Assembly: GCF_030814225.1 (NCBI RefSeq) | Contig: NZ_JAUSUR010000001.1 | Span: 248,001-312,000 of the forward strand | DNA length: 64,000 nucleotides | Direction of reading: 5' to 3' | Source: Breznakia pachnodae | GTDB taxonomy: Bacteria > Bacillota_I > Bacilli_A > Erysipelotrichales > Erysipelotrichaceae | In this document: piece by piece, positions 23,989 through 34,210 of the stretch | How the letters are laid out: every line of letters starts with the position of its first letter | How positions within the stretch are numbered: position 1 is the stretch's first letter | Notes under the pieces: generated by a model | Told to the model about the DNA's origin: nothing | Database searches by the model: none | Seen by the model: only the letters and a program-made list of their open reading frames with translations | Program-made: the position numbers and the translations under genes

Positions 23989-26233
23989 GGTTACTATTTT
24001 GGAATTTTTGAATTAAGTTTCTGATTTCTTGAGGTGTTTCATCCGTGAAATCTAAACGAAACAAATCTATCTGAAGTTGTTTATATTCTTTTAATTTTGT
24101 AATCTGATCATTTACTTTATGATGATACATATGCATAATGCAGTTCTCATCTCCACGTAACCAGAATTTCTGCTGGAATGTATCCTGCAAGTAATAGTCT
24201 TTTACTTTACATAACTGACAGTTTTTCTTTTTACCATCACTACATAAACTATTAACTGCACAATACTTCATACTCATTAGTTTGACTTTGCCATATAAAA
24301 CTACACCAATATCACCAAATGTATGATTACGTGTCTGATACTCACTAATCAGTTCTTTTGTTTGCTCTTGGCTTAATTCCTGTGAAAGATAAATATGTTT
24401 GTTGTTTAAGTGCTGTAAGTATTCTAAAGCATAAGAATTATGAACATTTAAAGAATAATCTAAATGATATCCTTTGTTGATTCCACCAATATCCCCTACC
24501 ATAGACGTTTCTTCAGGATAGGATTCAATTACATTTGGGGTACGATAATGTACATACTTAGACTGAGCGTATTTTTTATAGATACTACTGTCATCAATGT
24601 AAATATGAATACCTGGGTACTTTATTGCTTCAATTAACTGTTCTTCCTTTAATACAGTTACTTCTAGGCGTGTTTCACTACTTTCATGAAACCTAAGTGG
24701 TGGCAATGACAATAGCTCTCCATCACGCTGAAATTGCTTCTGTACCTGTTTATATAACAAATCAAGTGCAGTTCTTCGTAACTCATTAAGTACTTTGATT
24801 GGAATAAACAGTCCATCATCCAATTGGATGTCCAGTTGTTTGAACTGATAGATGGTATCTCCTGTTTTCATTAGTTTTGATTTGATATCTTCACTTAGTG
24901 CTGCACGGTTAGTTGCTTCACTCACTATCTGTTCACTATTTACATTTACAAAGTTTCCATAATCATCCCAGACTTCCAGTTGGATTACTTCATTAAGTTT
25001 TAAGATAACTCTTCCATAGATTGATTCTTTTCGTGGTTGTTTCTGATATTCCTGTTGAATCTCTTTCTCTATCTGAACATCTTTTGTCTTAACCACCTTT
25101 GTACCTTTGCTTACTGGCATGTCTCTTGTATCGATTTCAATAACTTCCCCTGCTTTCGCACTTGCTACAAGCAGATCATCTTTATACATACGATTGATTT
25201 GAAAACCAATATCTTCTTTCATTAGAAATCTTATTCCATCATGCTGATGCAGTGGTTGTATTAGTTTAATTCCGATTCGTTGTTTATTTACATAAATTAC
25301 ACTACCTAATTCAATACCAATATGGTTTGGCCTTTCATAATTCATTAATTCTTTTGCCTGCTTTGAAAACAAATGTCCTTTGGTATAATCTCGATTAAAT
25401 AAAACCTTTAACTTGTTCATTTCTTCTTGCGAAACTTTGTTACTATGATTATCCAATAATGAGCGATATAGAGATGTAACTTCTCCTACATATTCACTGC
25501 TTTTCATTCTTCCTTCTATTTTTAAAGAATCAATTGGTAATTGCTTTAATGTCTCAACATCATCTAAAAGATTAATATCTTTTGGACTTAACAGATATTT
25601 ACTTTTTATGATTTCTTTATCTTCTCTTAATAAGGTATATGGTAACCTACACCCTTGTGCACACATTCCACGATTTCCACTACGATTATTATTCATTGCT
25701 GAAAACAAACACTGGCCTGAGAACGAGATACAAAGCGCACCGTGGACAAATACTTCTTTTTCAATATCAATATCACGAAATGAAGAAATCTGCTCTTTTG
25801 AGCATTCTCGAGCTAATACAGCACGTTTGATTCCCTGTGATTCAAGAAATAATAGTGCATCTTTATTATATACATGCATCTGGGTAGAGGCATGTACTTC
25901 AAAATCCGGAAACTGAGTACGAATATAATACATAATTCCTAAATCTTGTACAATTAATGCATCCACCTTTAATTCATACAATTCCTTTATATAGGCAAAA
26001 CACTCTTCTAGTTCATGTTCATACAATAATGTATTTAAGGTAATATAAACACGCACATGATATCCATGTGCATAATTAATAATGTGTTCTATCTCTTCCA
26101 TCGAGAAATTTGCAGCATATGCTCTTGCACCAAATTTATATCCACTCATATAAATTGCATCAGCACCATTTTGAATGGCAGCATATGCACTTTCGATTTT
26201 TCCTGCTGGAGATAACAATTCAATATTTTTCAT
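23984..26233 (-). CDS. U32-family protein with DUF3656 (RlhA-like)
   Basis: A 749-residue U32 'peptidase' family protein. The N-terminal TIM-like domain starts LLSPAGKIESAYAAIQNGADAIYMSG; HGALCISFSGQCLFS and MCAQGCRLPY near residues 165-195 give the cysteine set that holds a cluster in characterised members. A long DUF3656-type middle region and a second cysteine group (SLCSDGKKKNCQLC near 660) follow. Long U32 proteins with this layout resemble RlhA, which hydroxylates C2501 of 23S rRNA, rather than a true protease. That function is by family analogy. ATG 26233, single gene. Confidence 0.83.
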   Translation of the reverse strand: MKNIELLSPAGKIESAYAAIQNGADAIYMSGYKFGARAYAANFSMEEIEHIINYAHGYHVRVYITLNTLLYEHELEECFAYIKELYELKVDALIVQDLGIMYYIRTQFPDFEVHASTQMHVYNKDALLFLESQGIKRAVLARECSKEQISSFRDIDIEKEVFVHGALCISFSGQCLFSAMNNNRSGNRGMCAQGCRLPYTLLREDKEIIKSKYLLSPKDINLLDDVETLKQLPIDSLKIEGRMKSSEYVGEVTSLYRSLLDNHSNKVSQEEMNKLKVLFNRDYTKGHLFSKQAKELMNYERPNHIGIELGSVIYVNKQRIGIKLIQPLHQHDGIRFLMKEDIGFQINRMYKDDLLVASAKAGEVIEIDTRDMPVSKGTKVVKTKDVQIEKEIQQEYQKQPRKESIYGRVILKLNEVIQLEVWDDYGNFVNVNSEQIVSEATNRAALSEDIKSKLMKTGDTIYQFKQLDIQLDDGLFIPIKVLNELRRTALDLLYKQVQKQFQRDGELLSLPPLRFHESSETRLEVTVLKEEQLIEAIKYPGIHIYIDDSSIYKKYAQSKYVHYRTPNVIESYPEETSMVGDIGGINKGYHLDYSLNVHNSYALEYLQHLNNKHIYLSQELSQEQTKELISEYQTRNHTFGDIGVVLYGKVKLMSMKYCAVNSLCSDGKKKNCQLCKVKDYYLQDTFQQKFWLRGDENCIMHMYHHKVNDQITKLKEYKQLQIDLFRLDFTDETPQEIRNLIQKFQNSNQ

Positions 26234-26338
26234 GAGGTTATTGTATCACATTCCATTTATTTCCAACACACTCCTACTACTTTTCTAGTAATTTTTGTAC
26301 TATAATGTATATGATATATTCATAAGAGGAGGAAACCT

Positions 26339-26851
26339 ATGTTAGATATTTTTAAAAATCGGTTCAGTGTTCGTGAATACAATAGCGAAATTGTCAGCGA
26401 AGATGAATTGAATCAGGTTCTTATGGCAGCACAAAGTGCTCCTACATGGAAAAATAAACAATGCTTTGATATCATAGTAGTTGATGATAAAGATACATTA
26501 AAAGAAATTGGTGAAATTGTCAGATACAACCCTAGTAAAAGTGCATATCATAACGCCAGTCACTTACTAGTCTTTGTAGCAGATCCAACCAGAAGTGGAA
26601 ACCGAGATGAAAAACCATATTACATGAGTGACACAGCAATTGCAGTTGAACATGCAATTCTACAGGCAACTGCCTTAAATCTTGGTACATGCTGGGTTGG
26701 TGTATTCCCCGAAGATACATTAAAAGAAAAACTCGGAATACCTGAAGAACTTAGAATTGTGGCATTAACACCACTTGGACATTCAAATGAAGAATATCAA
26801 AAACGACCACGTCGTGAATTATCGCAAATCATTCATAAAAATAAATTTTAG
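26339..26851 (+). CDS. Nitroreductase-family oxidoreductase
   Basis: A 170-residue FMN-dependent nitroreductase-fold protein. Seen: the opening FKNRFSVREYNSEIVSEDELNQVLMAAQSAPTWKN region with the phosphate-binding R-S-x-R element, GTCWVGVFPEDTLKEKLGIPEELRIVALTPLGH near the C-terminus, and the terminal basic KRPRRELSQI. It reduces quinones, nitro compounds or flavins with NAD(P)H. It is 12 bases ahead of an aldo/keto reductase and probably forms a two-gene redox operon with it. ATG 26339 follows AAGAGGAGGAAACCT. Confidence 0.85.
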   Translation: MLDIFKNRFSVREYNSEIVSEDELNQVLMAAQSAPTWKNKQCFDIIVVDDKDTLKEIGEIVRYNPSKSAYHNASHLLVFVADPTRSGNRDEKPYYMSDTAIAVEHAILQATALNLGTCWVGVFPEDTLKEKLGIPEELRIVALTPLGHSNEEYQKRPRRELSQIIHKNKF

Positions 26852-26863
26852 GAGGAAGAAAAA

Positions 26864-27718
26864 ATGAAAAAACCCACAGACACATACACCTTGAATAATG
26901 GTGTAGAAATCCCATGTATTGGATTTGGGACATGGACAATCACTGATCGAGATACTTGTATCTCTGCAGTGCAAGATGCACTAAACGCTGGATATCGTCA
27001 TATTGATACAGCTCAGGCATATCAAAATGAAGCATTCGTTGGTGAAGCAATTGCTAACAGTGGAGTAAAACGTGATGAAATTTTTATTACATCAAAACTG
27101 TCAAACAAAGTAAGAGGTTATGATGAAACAATTCAAGCAGTAGAACAAACATTAAAAGACTTGCAAACTGATTACCTTGATTTATTCCTGATTCACTGGC
27201 CAAACCCAATTGCCTTCCGTGATAACTGGAAAGAAATGAATGCAGAGTCTTATCGTGCAATGGAAGACTTAAACAAACAAGGAAAAATTCGTGCAATTGG
27301 TATTTCTAATTTCCGTAAGCATCACATTGAAGCACTTATGGAAACAGCAACAGTGAAACCTGTTATCAACCAAATTGAATTACACCCTGGATTATTACAA
27401 GAAGAACGTGTAAACTATGCTCATGAACATGATATGCTGATTGAATCATACAGTCCTTTAGGACAATCACGATTGATTGAAAAACCTGAATTTGATGTAT
27501 TATGTAAAAAATATAATAAAGCAACAGCACAAATTATCCTGCGTTGGCAAATTCAAAAAGGACACTTGCCGTTGCCACGTTCAACTAATACACAACGTAT
27601 CGCAATGAACCTGGATATCTTTGATTTTGAATTATCTGATGAAGATATGAGTTATATGGATGGTCTTACATTTGAAGGATTGGATCAAGACCACGATCCT
27701 GACACAGCAACATTCTAA
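26864..27718 (+). CDS. Aldo/keto reductase
   Basis: A 284-residue AKR-superfamily TIM-barrel oxidoreductase (2,5-diketo-gluconate reductase-like group). Catalytic tetrad visible: Asp and Tyr in GYRHIDTAQAYQNEA, Lys in FITSKLSNK, His in DLFLIHWPNP; the NADPH site is PLPRSTNTQRIAMNL near residue 240. It reduces aldehydes and ketones with NADPH. ATG 26864 follows TTTAGGAGGAAGAAAA, and the gene follows a nitroreductase, so both may answer to electrophile or redox stress. Confidence 0.9.
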   Translation: MKKPTDTYTLNNGVEIPCIGFGTWTITDRDTCISAVQDALNAGYRHIDTAQAYQNEAFVGEAIANSGVKRDEIFITSKLSNKVRGYDETIQAVEQTLKDLQTDYLDLFLIHWPNPIAFRDNWKEMNAESYRAMEDLNKQGKIRAIGISNFRKHHIEALMETATVKPVINQIELHPGLLQEERVNYAHEHDMLIESYSPLGQSRLIEKPEFDVLCKKYNKATAQIILRWQIQKGHLPLPRSTNTQRIAMNLDIFDFELSDEDMSYMDGLTFEGLDQDHDPDTATF

Positions 27719-27723
27719 GAAAA

Positions 27724-27743
27724 AAAACACCGCAAGGTGTTTT
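27724..27743. terminator. Bidirectional terminator
   Basis: AAAACACC, loop GCAA and GGTGTTTT, with A and T tracts on either side, placed between the converging aldo/keto reductase and lipoprotein genes. Confidence 0.85.
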
Positions 27744-27746
27744 CTT

Positions 27747-28385
27747 TTATGACATTTTTATAATTTCATAGCGATCATTGATTTTAAGAACCGTGAATGT
27801 TGCAGTTGTTTTTAAATCATCTTCTGCTACATCAGTATCAGCATATGTAATGTTTACAGTTATTGTAAACCCTTCATACTCATCTGTGCTTTCTTCATAA
27901 GTCCCTTCTTCTTCACTACCAGTAGATGTGGTAAATTCTTCTGTAGTAGCTTCAGTTGAATTAACTTCTACTTTTGTAACTTCAGGTAAATTCTCTTTTC
28001 CATGTTCATCAATGATTGTCTGATAATTTGCATATACATAATTCATAGCAAATACTTGGAAATCTTCTCTATTTCCTTCTGGAAGATAAGTTAATCCACC
28101 AACTTCTTCAGCACTTCCCTTATTCTTAAGGGTAAAGAAATTTGCACTGAAGTTTTGAACTACTGATTTTGCAATTGCTTCATCATCAGATTTTAATGCA
28201 TCTGTCAGTTCGTTATATAATTCGTATTGATAGTCCGTTGGATTCGCTGGAACTTCATATACATCATTTGCTTTTAGTTCTTCTTTTGTTTCTTCTTTTT
28301 TAGTTTCATCTTCGCTGTCACTTCCGCCACATGCTCCCAATACAAACAACAGGGACGCCATAACGATAACACTTAGTTTCTTCAT
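27747..28385 (-). CDS. Lipoprotein of unknown function
   Basis: A 212-residue surface lipoprotein. The signal peptide MKKLSVIVMASLLFVLGAC ends in the lipobox LGAC (Cys19), followed by an acidic low-complexity linker (GGSDSEDETKKEETKEE) and a globular domain with helical N-terminal half and beta-rich C-terminal half ending TFTVLKINDRYEIIKMS. The domain resembles ligand- or NTF2-like folds only loosely. ATG 28385 follows CCATGGAGGATTTTT. The neighbours give no functional hint. Confidence 0.7.
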   Translation of the reverse strand: MKKLSVIVMASLLFVLGACGGSDSEDETKKEETKEELKANDVYEVPANPTDYQYELYNELTDALKSDDEAIAKSVVQNFSANFFTLKNKGSAEEVGGLTYLPEGNREDFQVFAMNYVYANYQTIIDEHGKENLPEVTKVEVNSTEATTEEFTTSTGSEEEGTYEESTDEYEGFTITVNITYADTDVAEDDLKTTATFTVLKINDRYEIIKMS

Positions 28386-28486
28386 AAAAATCCTCCATGG
28401 TTATTCATGTAAATAATATTATAACACAACTTTCCTCTTTTCAATCTTTTTATTGTGATATAATAGTAGAAGTTTAGGAGAATTTT

Positions 28487-29380
28487 ATGAATCAAGTAGC
28501 GACAAATTGGAAAGATTATGAATGTATTGATTGTGGTAATGGAGAGAAACTGGAACGTTGGAAAGACGTTGTTTTACGCCGTCCTGACCCTCAGGTGATT
28601 TGGCCATTAGAGAATAAGGATTCTTTATGGAAACATCCAGACGCTCACTATCATCGCTCTAAAGCAGGTGGTGGTCAATGGGAATACTTAAAGAAAATCC
28701 CTAGTGAATGGACTATTCAATATAAACATCTAACCTTTAAGGTTGCCCCAACCGGATTCAAACATACAGGATTGTTTCCAGAACAGGCAGCAAACTGGGA
28801 TTATATGATGAACAAAATCAAAAACAGCAATCTGGAAGAGATTCGTGTATTGAATCTATTTGCCTATACTGGTGGTGCGACTCTTGCCTGTGCCAGCGCT
28901 GGTGCTGAAGAAGTAGTTCACGTAGACGCAAGTAAAGGAATGGTACAGTGGGCCAAAGATAATATGAAACTTTCAAATCTTTCACATAAGAAAATCAGAT
29001 TTATTGTGGATGATGTTATGAAGTTTGTACAACGTGAAAAACGTAGAGGCCGTACATATCATGCAATTATTATGGATCCACCAAGTTATGGCCGTGGACC
29101 TAATGGAGAAATTTGGAAAATAGAAGAACAACTATATCCACTGATTCAGGCATGTCTGGAAATTCTAGATGATGATGCCTTATTCTTCCTTGTGAACTCC
29201 TATACAACAGGATTTAGTGCAACTGTACTACACAATGTACTTCATGCTACTGTGTTAAAACGATTTAATGAAGGTATCTTATCATGTGGAGAAATTGGAT
29301 TACCAATTACCCTTAGTAAAACGATTCTTCCTTGTGGGATTTATGGAAGATGGGAAAGAACAAACGATACTATATTATAA
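28487..29380 (+). CDS. Class I rRNA-type SAM methyltransferase (RlmI-related)
   Basis: A 297-residue methyltransferase of the COG1092 type. Motif I is VLNLFAYTGGATLACASAGAEEVVHVD, motif IV IMDPPSYGRGPNGEIWKIEEQ. The DPPSYG sequence is the catalytic signature of RlmI/RlmK-like enzymes that methylate a base in 23S rRNA. The N-terminal PUA domain of RlmI is absent and replaced by a short region (WKDVVLRRPDPQVIWP), which is normal for the short Firmicute form. Target nucleotide unknown. ATG 28487 follows TTTAGGAGAATTTT. Confidence 0.82.
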   Translation: MNQVATNWKDYECIDCGNGEKLERWKDVVLRRPDPQVIWPLENKDSLWKHPDAHYHRSKAGGGQWEYLKKIPSEWTIQYKHLTFKVAPTGFKHTGLFPEQAANWDYMMNKIKNSNLEEIRVLNLFAYTGGATLACASAGAEEVVHVDASKGMVQWAKDNMKLSNLSHKKIRFIVDDVMKFVQREKRRGRTYHAIIMDPPSYGRGPNGEIWKIEEQLYPLIQACLEILDDDALFFLVNSYTTGFSATVLHNVLHATVLKRFNEGILSCGEIGLPITLSKTILPCGIYGRWERTNDTIL

Positions 29381-29388
29381 GCAAAAGA

Positions 29389-29420
29389 GGATGATTTCTT
29401 AATTGAAATCATCCTTTCTT
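29389..29420. terminator. Bidirectional terminator
   Basis: GGATGATTTC (29389-29398), loop TTAATT and GAAATCATCC (29405-29414), then TTTCTTTT. It serves both the methyltransferase and the adhesin. Confidence 0.85.
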
Positions 29421-32400
29421 TTACTTATTATTTTTATACATATTCTTTTTAAATCCATAGGTTACAAATACACCACTCAACAATAATAGGAACATAAAAT
29501 AGTTGCTATTTGTTGTATCACCAGTTCTTGGTGCTTTGCTTGGTCGGAATGTTACATTCTTATCTCTTGTAGGCGTATCAATTGATGGTTTATCAGGAAT
29601 TTTATCATTTTCGAAACTCAATGTAATTACAGATTTTTGATTATCTCTAATTTCAAAAGTAATTTTTTGGCTATTTAAAACATAACCTGTTGGTGCTTTT
29701 GTTTCTTTGAAGTAATAAGTTCCTACTTCCAGCCCAGTATAGATAACTTTTCCATTCTCATCACTCACTAATCCTTCTTTTATTAAAGTATCATCTGAGC
29801 GATGCAAACTAAATGTTGCACCCGATAATGCTGTTTTTGTTTGTGCATCTAGTTTTATCAGTTCTACATCTCCTGTTACTTTTGTTTCTTCATATACATT
29901 CACAAACTCAACAATGGATGCAGATGTTAAATCATCTCCTGCTACATTTGTTACATCAAGGGTTCCATCACCATTATCACTTATCTTATAAGTTCCTGTA
30001 TATACTTTTGTTGAATAAGTAATTCCAGTAATATTACCTACTTTCTCAACTATCTTATATGTGTACGTTTGATCTTTGTCACTCAAACCATAGTTAAGAG
30101 TGTTGAATGTTATTATATCTTTTGTGCCTGATGTAGGAGTAATAGTTTTTGAATCTATCAATACATCTGACCCACTGTCTACTCTATATAATTCAAATGT
30201 AAATGTATCATTTTTTTTGAAATCTCTTCCACTCATTGTCTTTGATGCGTTGAATGCTATGTTTCCATCGGAACCATAAATATTAGTGAAATCAACAACT
30301 GTTGCCGATGTTAGGTCATGACCTGAATCCCTTGTAATTGAAAGAGTTCCATTCCCAGTATCTGTTATCTTATAATCTGCTTTATATTCAGCTGTTGAAT
30401 ATGTTATACCATTTATATTCTCTTTTTTCTCAACAATCTTATATGTATATGTTTGATCTTTATCTGCTAATGTATAGTTTATTTTATCAAACACGATTGG
30501 TGCAGTAGTTCCACTTGTTGGAGTAATTGTCTTTGAATCAATTTTCGTTACAGTTGACCCTACTACTTTGTATAATTCAAAAGTAAATGTATCTCCTGAT
30601 TGAAAGTTTCTTCCATTCATTGTTTTCGTTGCATTGAATGTAATGTCACCTGTAGCACTGTAAGTGTTTATAAAATTAACAATTGTACCAGAGGTTAAAT
30701 CATGTCCTGATTCTTTTGTAACCAAAAGGGTTCCATCACCATTATCTGTAACTTTATATACACCCTCATATACCTTTGTTGAATAAGTTACACCACTGAT
30801 TGTATTCTCTTGTTTTTCCTTTATTCTATATGTATATGTTTGGTTTTTATCAGTTAATGTGTAATCTAATTTTTTGAATACAATAGATGCTGATGTTCCA
30901 CTTGATGGTGCAATTGTTTTTGAATCAATCAATGTTTCATTTACACCATCAAATTGATATAACTCAAAAGTAAATGTATCACCAAACTTAAAATCTCTTC
31001 CACTCATCGTTTTCGTAGCATTAAATGTAATATCTCCAGTTGCAGCATAAGTATTAACAAAATTAACAACTGTACCAGAGGTTAAATCATGTCCTGATTG
31101 TTTTGTAACAGAAAGAGTTCCATTGCCATTATCTGTAACCTTATATTCACCTTCATATACTTTCGTAGAATAAGTTACCCCACTGATTGTATTTTCTTGC
31201 TTTTCTTTAATTCTGTAGGTATATGTTTGGTTTTTATCAATTAATGTATAGTCCAACTTTTTAAATGCAATGGATGCAGATGTCCCACTTGTTGGAGTAA
31301 TTTTCTTACTTTCAATCAACGTTTCAGTTGAACCATTTACTTGATACAACTCAAAAGTAAATTCATCACCTAGCTTAAAATCTCTTCCACTCATCGTTTT
31401 CGTAGCATTAAATGTTATATCACCATCTGCTGTGTATAATTTATTTGTTATATTTCCAACATCAACAATCGTTGGTGACGAAGCTGGTAAACCATCTCCT
31501 AATGTAAATGTATATTTGGTGTCTGACAACACGTATCCATTTGGAGGGGTAACTTCTTTAAAGTAATAATTTCCTGCATCTAAGCGTAATACCTTTAGTT
31601 TACCTTTTGATAATAAAATACTTCCTACAGTTAGCGAATCACTACCAGTGTCATCATGTACATACCAATCCTCACCACTAATAAGCGTTTTTGTAAATCC
31701 TGTTACTTTTGTTGCATTATTAATATCTGTATCATACTTATATAACTCAAACACCGCACCTGAAAGAGCATCCAATGTTGTTTCATCAACTTTTTTAAGT
31801 TCCACTCCTCTAGGTTCATTATTAATTAGTTTATAAGTAATTTTGTCATCCGCTACACTAAATTCAATTCGTTCATTTTGTCCACTATAAAACCCACTTG
31901 GTGATACTACTTCTTTTAAATAGTAATTACCTGGAGCTAATTTATTAATAACAAAGCGACCAGTACCACTTCCTGTAGTTAATGTTTCAGTTGCTCCAGT
32001 GTTACTGAATACATATTTTCCATCTGTATAATCAAATTTTAATGGTGTTGTTCCACCAACTTTATATACTTCAAAGCTTACATTCTCTAAATATCCATTT
32101 ATTGCAGTATCATCGTCTTTGTTCTCTGAATTTCCATAAGTACTATCCGCTTTATAAATAACCGCATCTCCGTTAGTTGGTTTACCACTAATTGTACCAC
32201 TCCATCCATTTAATGCTTCAGCACTATATTCTTCAGTAGACCATCCTCCACTTACTCTAAAACCATTTGTTACTTTTTCTACAGTTCCAGTTTCATTTTG
32301 ATCAACTTTTACTCTTGTTGTAACATAGCCATTATAAGTGAATACTGGTGGATTTGTTTGATAATATACTTTTGAATCAATACATGCTTGACTCAATTCT

Positions 32401-34181
32401 CTCCATTCAGAAAGTTTTAATTTTAAGTTATTGCTATCTATTAATTCATCACCTTCATCTGCATTATTATCAATTCCTTGTTGAATCATATAATCTGCAT
32501 TTAATTTGATTGCATCAATTTCATCCTGTATTTTTTCTAAGTCATATACATCACCATATTTTACATAATTACCACTCGATGGTGAACCAAAGTTCGCAAT
32601 TAGCCTTTCTCGTTCATTACCTGAACCATCATCTTCTAATATAATAGTCCACGTTTTTCCTGTAGAACGAACACTTGCTTCAGCAGCAGCCATTGATGCT
32701 GATGTAGTTCCAGGATCAATAAAAGTAAATCCCCTGTTCTGTGCTGCATTACCAGAACCTATATTAATATAACTTTCACCACTCATTGTAGTTAAATTTG
32801 ATTGGAATGTACGGTTTGTTGTATTATTATGCAAATATATCGGTACTCCAAACTGTACCGCTACTCCATTAACTCTCCATGATGCTTCTGGATAAGCATT
32901 AAATGTCTGATGATAATCTACATACTCTTCAAAAATTAAATCTTTATATGTGTAAGGTTTAGATATAGAAAATTGGGTTGAAGCATAATCATTAATCAGT
33001 ACTTTCCAATCAATTAACTTATTATCATCGTTATAGATGCTAAAACTTTTTCCACTAGGTTTAATTTCCGTACCAATGCCTGGTTTATTCCCAACAGGAG
33101 GATCTACTCTTTCTATTTCCGCTACTGTATCTTCACCACGATTAATAATAATTGATTCTCCTGCTTTTGTGCCTGACATAGTTGCAAATCCATCCATCGT
33201 TCCTTTAATATCAGTTAGACTTGGTAAATCTATTGTAATGTCCGGATCAAATGTAATAACATAAACTAACTTATATTCTCCATCCTTAATTTTTTGTTTT
33301 TCTACGGTTCCAACAGCTAATTTTTTACCATCATCACCATAGAGTATTTTTTCACCAAAACTCATTCCACTTACAACACTATCTGGACCTTTAATAGTAC
33401 AAATATCAAAGTTAATGAAATCTCCCTTTTCGAAACCTATATCAGCAGAGTTTATAAGTGACCAACTCATATCAAAGTAAAATGTTGGTGATCCATATGT
33501 TTGTAAATCAAGCGCTGGCTGTACTCCTGAACTAACTCCTCCAACTTCTTCATAAATTGAAGTCTTTGGTCCTCCGTGATACGAAGCAACAGATAAAGTT
33601 AATTTATCTATTTCAAACTTTCCAGACACATTCTGATTAGGTGTTCCACCAACATAAAGCGGTTGAATGTTATTTGTACTATCATTAACTACTTCTTCCA
33701 TCTGAAGATACTTTGTGAATTCGGCATTATTATGATCATAAAAATATAACTCTGCACTTTCTTTAGCATCTAGTTTTACATCAATTGATAAAGTACCATT
33801 TAAGTTTGTATAACTTTCTGCATTATCATCCAACTTAAATGATAAACTATGGTTATCTTTATCTATAACTACTTTACCAACTTCACTACCATTAATATTA
33901 GTTAACGATATTTCTTCGCTAGTTAGAATATTAAGTTCAGTTGGAAAGTATAAAGTTTTCTCTCCTTCAAAGTCATTCTTATTATCAAAGTTCCAGTTAA
34001 AGTTTACTTTTACATTTTCATCTTGTTGAAACTTCTCTGGAACGCTCCCATCCTCTTTTGTTATTTCTATTTGGTTAATCCACTCAATTTCTTTTGCGTG
34101 AATGTTTATTCCTGTATTACTACCTATAAATGTTGAGACTAACATAATAGTAGCAAATATTATTTTTGAAATCTTCTTCAT
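29421..34181 (-). CDS. Large surface adhesin with isopeptide pilin-type repeats and sorting signal
   Basis: A 1586-residue secreted wall protein. Signal peptide at residues 1-31 (MKKISKIIFATIMLVSTFIG); a long N-terminal adhesin region to about 690; SpaA/Cna-B-like domains near 700-785 and 790-910; four FctA-type pilin domains of about 130 residues starting near 916, 1045, 1176 and 1304 (each with F-A-KTM-GR-F, YTY-I-E and a final NFV-NTY, the Lys/Glu/Asn expected for isopeptide bonds); a last Cna-B near 1434; and the signal APRTGD near 1547 with a hydrophobic segment and KNMYKNNK tail. ATG 34181 follows TTAAGGAGGGCACA. It is cotranscribed with the sigma factor upstream. No sortase is in the window. 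Confidence 0.88.
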   Translation of the reverse strand: MKKISKIIFATIMLVSTFIGSNTGINIHAKEIEWINQIEITKEDGSVPEKFQQDENVKVNFNWNFDNKNDFEGEKTLYFPTELNILTSEEISLTNINGSEVGKVVIDKDNHSLSFKLDDNAESYTNLNGTLSIDVKLDAKESAELYFYDHNNAEFTKYLQMEEVVNDSTNNIQPLYVGGTPNQNVSGKFEIDKLTLSVASYHGGPKTSIYEEVGGVSSGVQPALDLQTYGSPTFYFDMSWSLINSADIGFEKGDFINFDICTIKGPDSVVSGMSFGEKILYGDDGKKLAVGTVEKQKIKDGEYKLVYVITFDPDITIDLPSLTDIKGTMDGFATMSGTKAGESIIINRGEDTVAEIERVDPPVGNKPGIGTEIKPSGKSFSIYNDDNKLIDWKVLINDYASTQFSISKPYTYKDLIFEEYVDYHQTFNAYPEASWRVNGVAVQFGVPIYLHNNTTNRTFQSNLTTMSGESYINIGSGNAAQNRGFTFIDPGTTSASMAAAEASVRSTGKTWTIILEDDGSGNERERLIANFGSPSSGNYVKYGDVYDLEKIQDEIDAIKLNADYMIQQGIDNNADEGDELIDSNNLKLKLSEWRELSQACIDSKVYYQTNPPVFTYNGYVTTRVKVDQNETGTVEKVTNGFRVSGGWSTEEYSAEALNGWSGTISGKPTNGDAVIYKADSTYGNSENKDDDTAINGYLENVSFEVYKVGGTTPLKFDYTDGKYVFSNTGATETLTTGSGTGRFVINKLAPGNYYLKEVVSPSGFYSGQNERIEFSVADDKITYKLINNEPRGVELKKVDETTLDALSGAVFELYKYDTDINNATKVTGFTKTLISGEDWYVHDDTGSDSLTVGSILLSKGKLKVLRLDAGNYYFKEVTPPNGYVLSDTKYTFTLGDGLPASSPTIVDVGNITNKLYTADGDITFNATKTMSGRDFKLGDEFTFELYQVNGSTETLIESKKITPTSGTSASIAFKKLDYTLIDKNQTYTYRIKEKQENTISGVTYSTKVYEGEYKVTDNGNGTLSVTKQSGHDLTSGTVVNFVNTYAATGDITFNATKTMSGRDFKFGDTFTFELYQFDGVNETLIDSKTIAPSSGTSASIVFKKLDYTLTDKNQTYTYRIKEKQENTISGVTYSTKVYEGVYKVTDNGDGTLLVTKESGHDLTSGTIVNFINTYSATGDITFNATKTMNGRNFQSGDTFTFELYKVVGSTVTKIDSKTITPTSGTTAPIVFDKINYTLADKDQTYTYKIVEKKENINGITYSTAEYKADYKITDTGNGTLSITRDSGHDLTSATVVDFTNIYGSDGNIAFNASKTMSGRDFKKNDTFTFELYRVDSGSDVLIDSKTITPTSGTKDIITFNTLNYGLSDKDQTYTYKIVEKVGNITGITYSTKVYTGTYKISDNGDGTLDVTNVAGDDLTSASIVEFVNVYEETKVTGDVELIKLDAQTKTALSGATFSLHRSDDTLIKEGLVSDENGKVIYTGLEVGTYYFKETKAPTGYVLNSQKITFEIRDNQKSVITLSFENDKIPDKPSIDTPTRDKNVTFRPSKAPRTGDTTNSNYFMFLLLLSGVFVTYGFKKNMYKNNK

Positions 34182-34210
34182 TGTGCCCTCCTTAATGTAA
34201 AATTTCATAC

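Noticed and set aside
23984..26233. Collagenase or virulence protease
   Set aside because: The U32 name is historical; the cysteine clusters and length fit RNA-modifying RlhA-like proteins better.
29813..30022. Open frames on the strand opposite the adhesin
   Set aside because: They are low-complexity antisense shadows of the coding strand without ribosome-binding sites.
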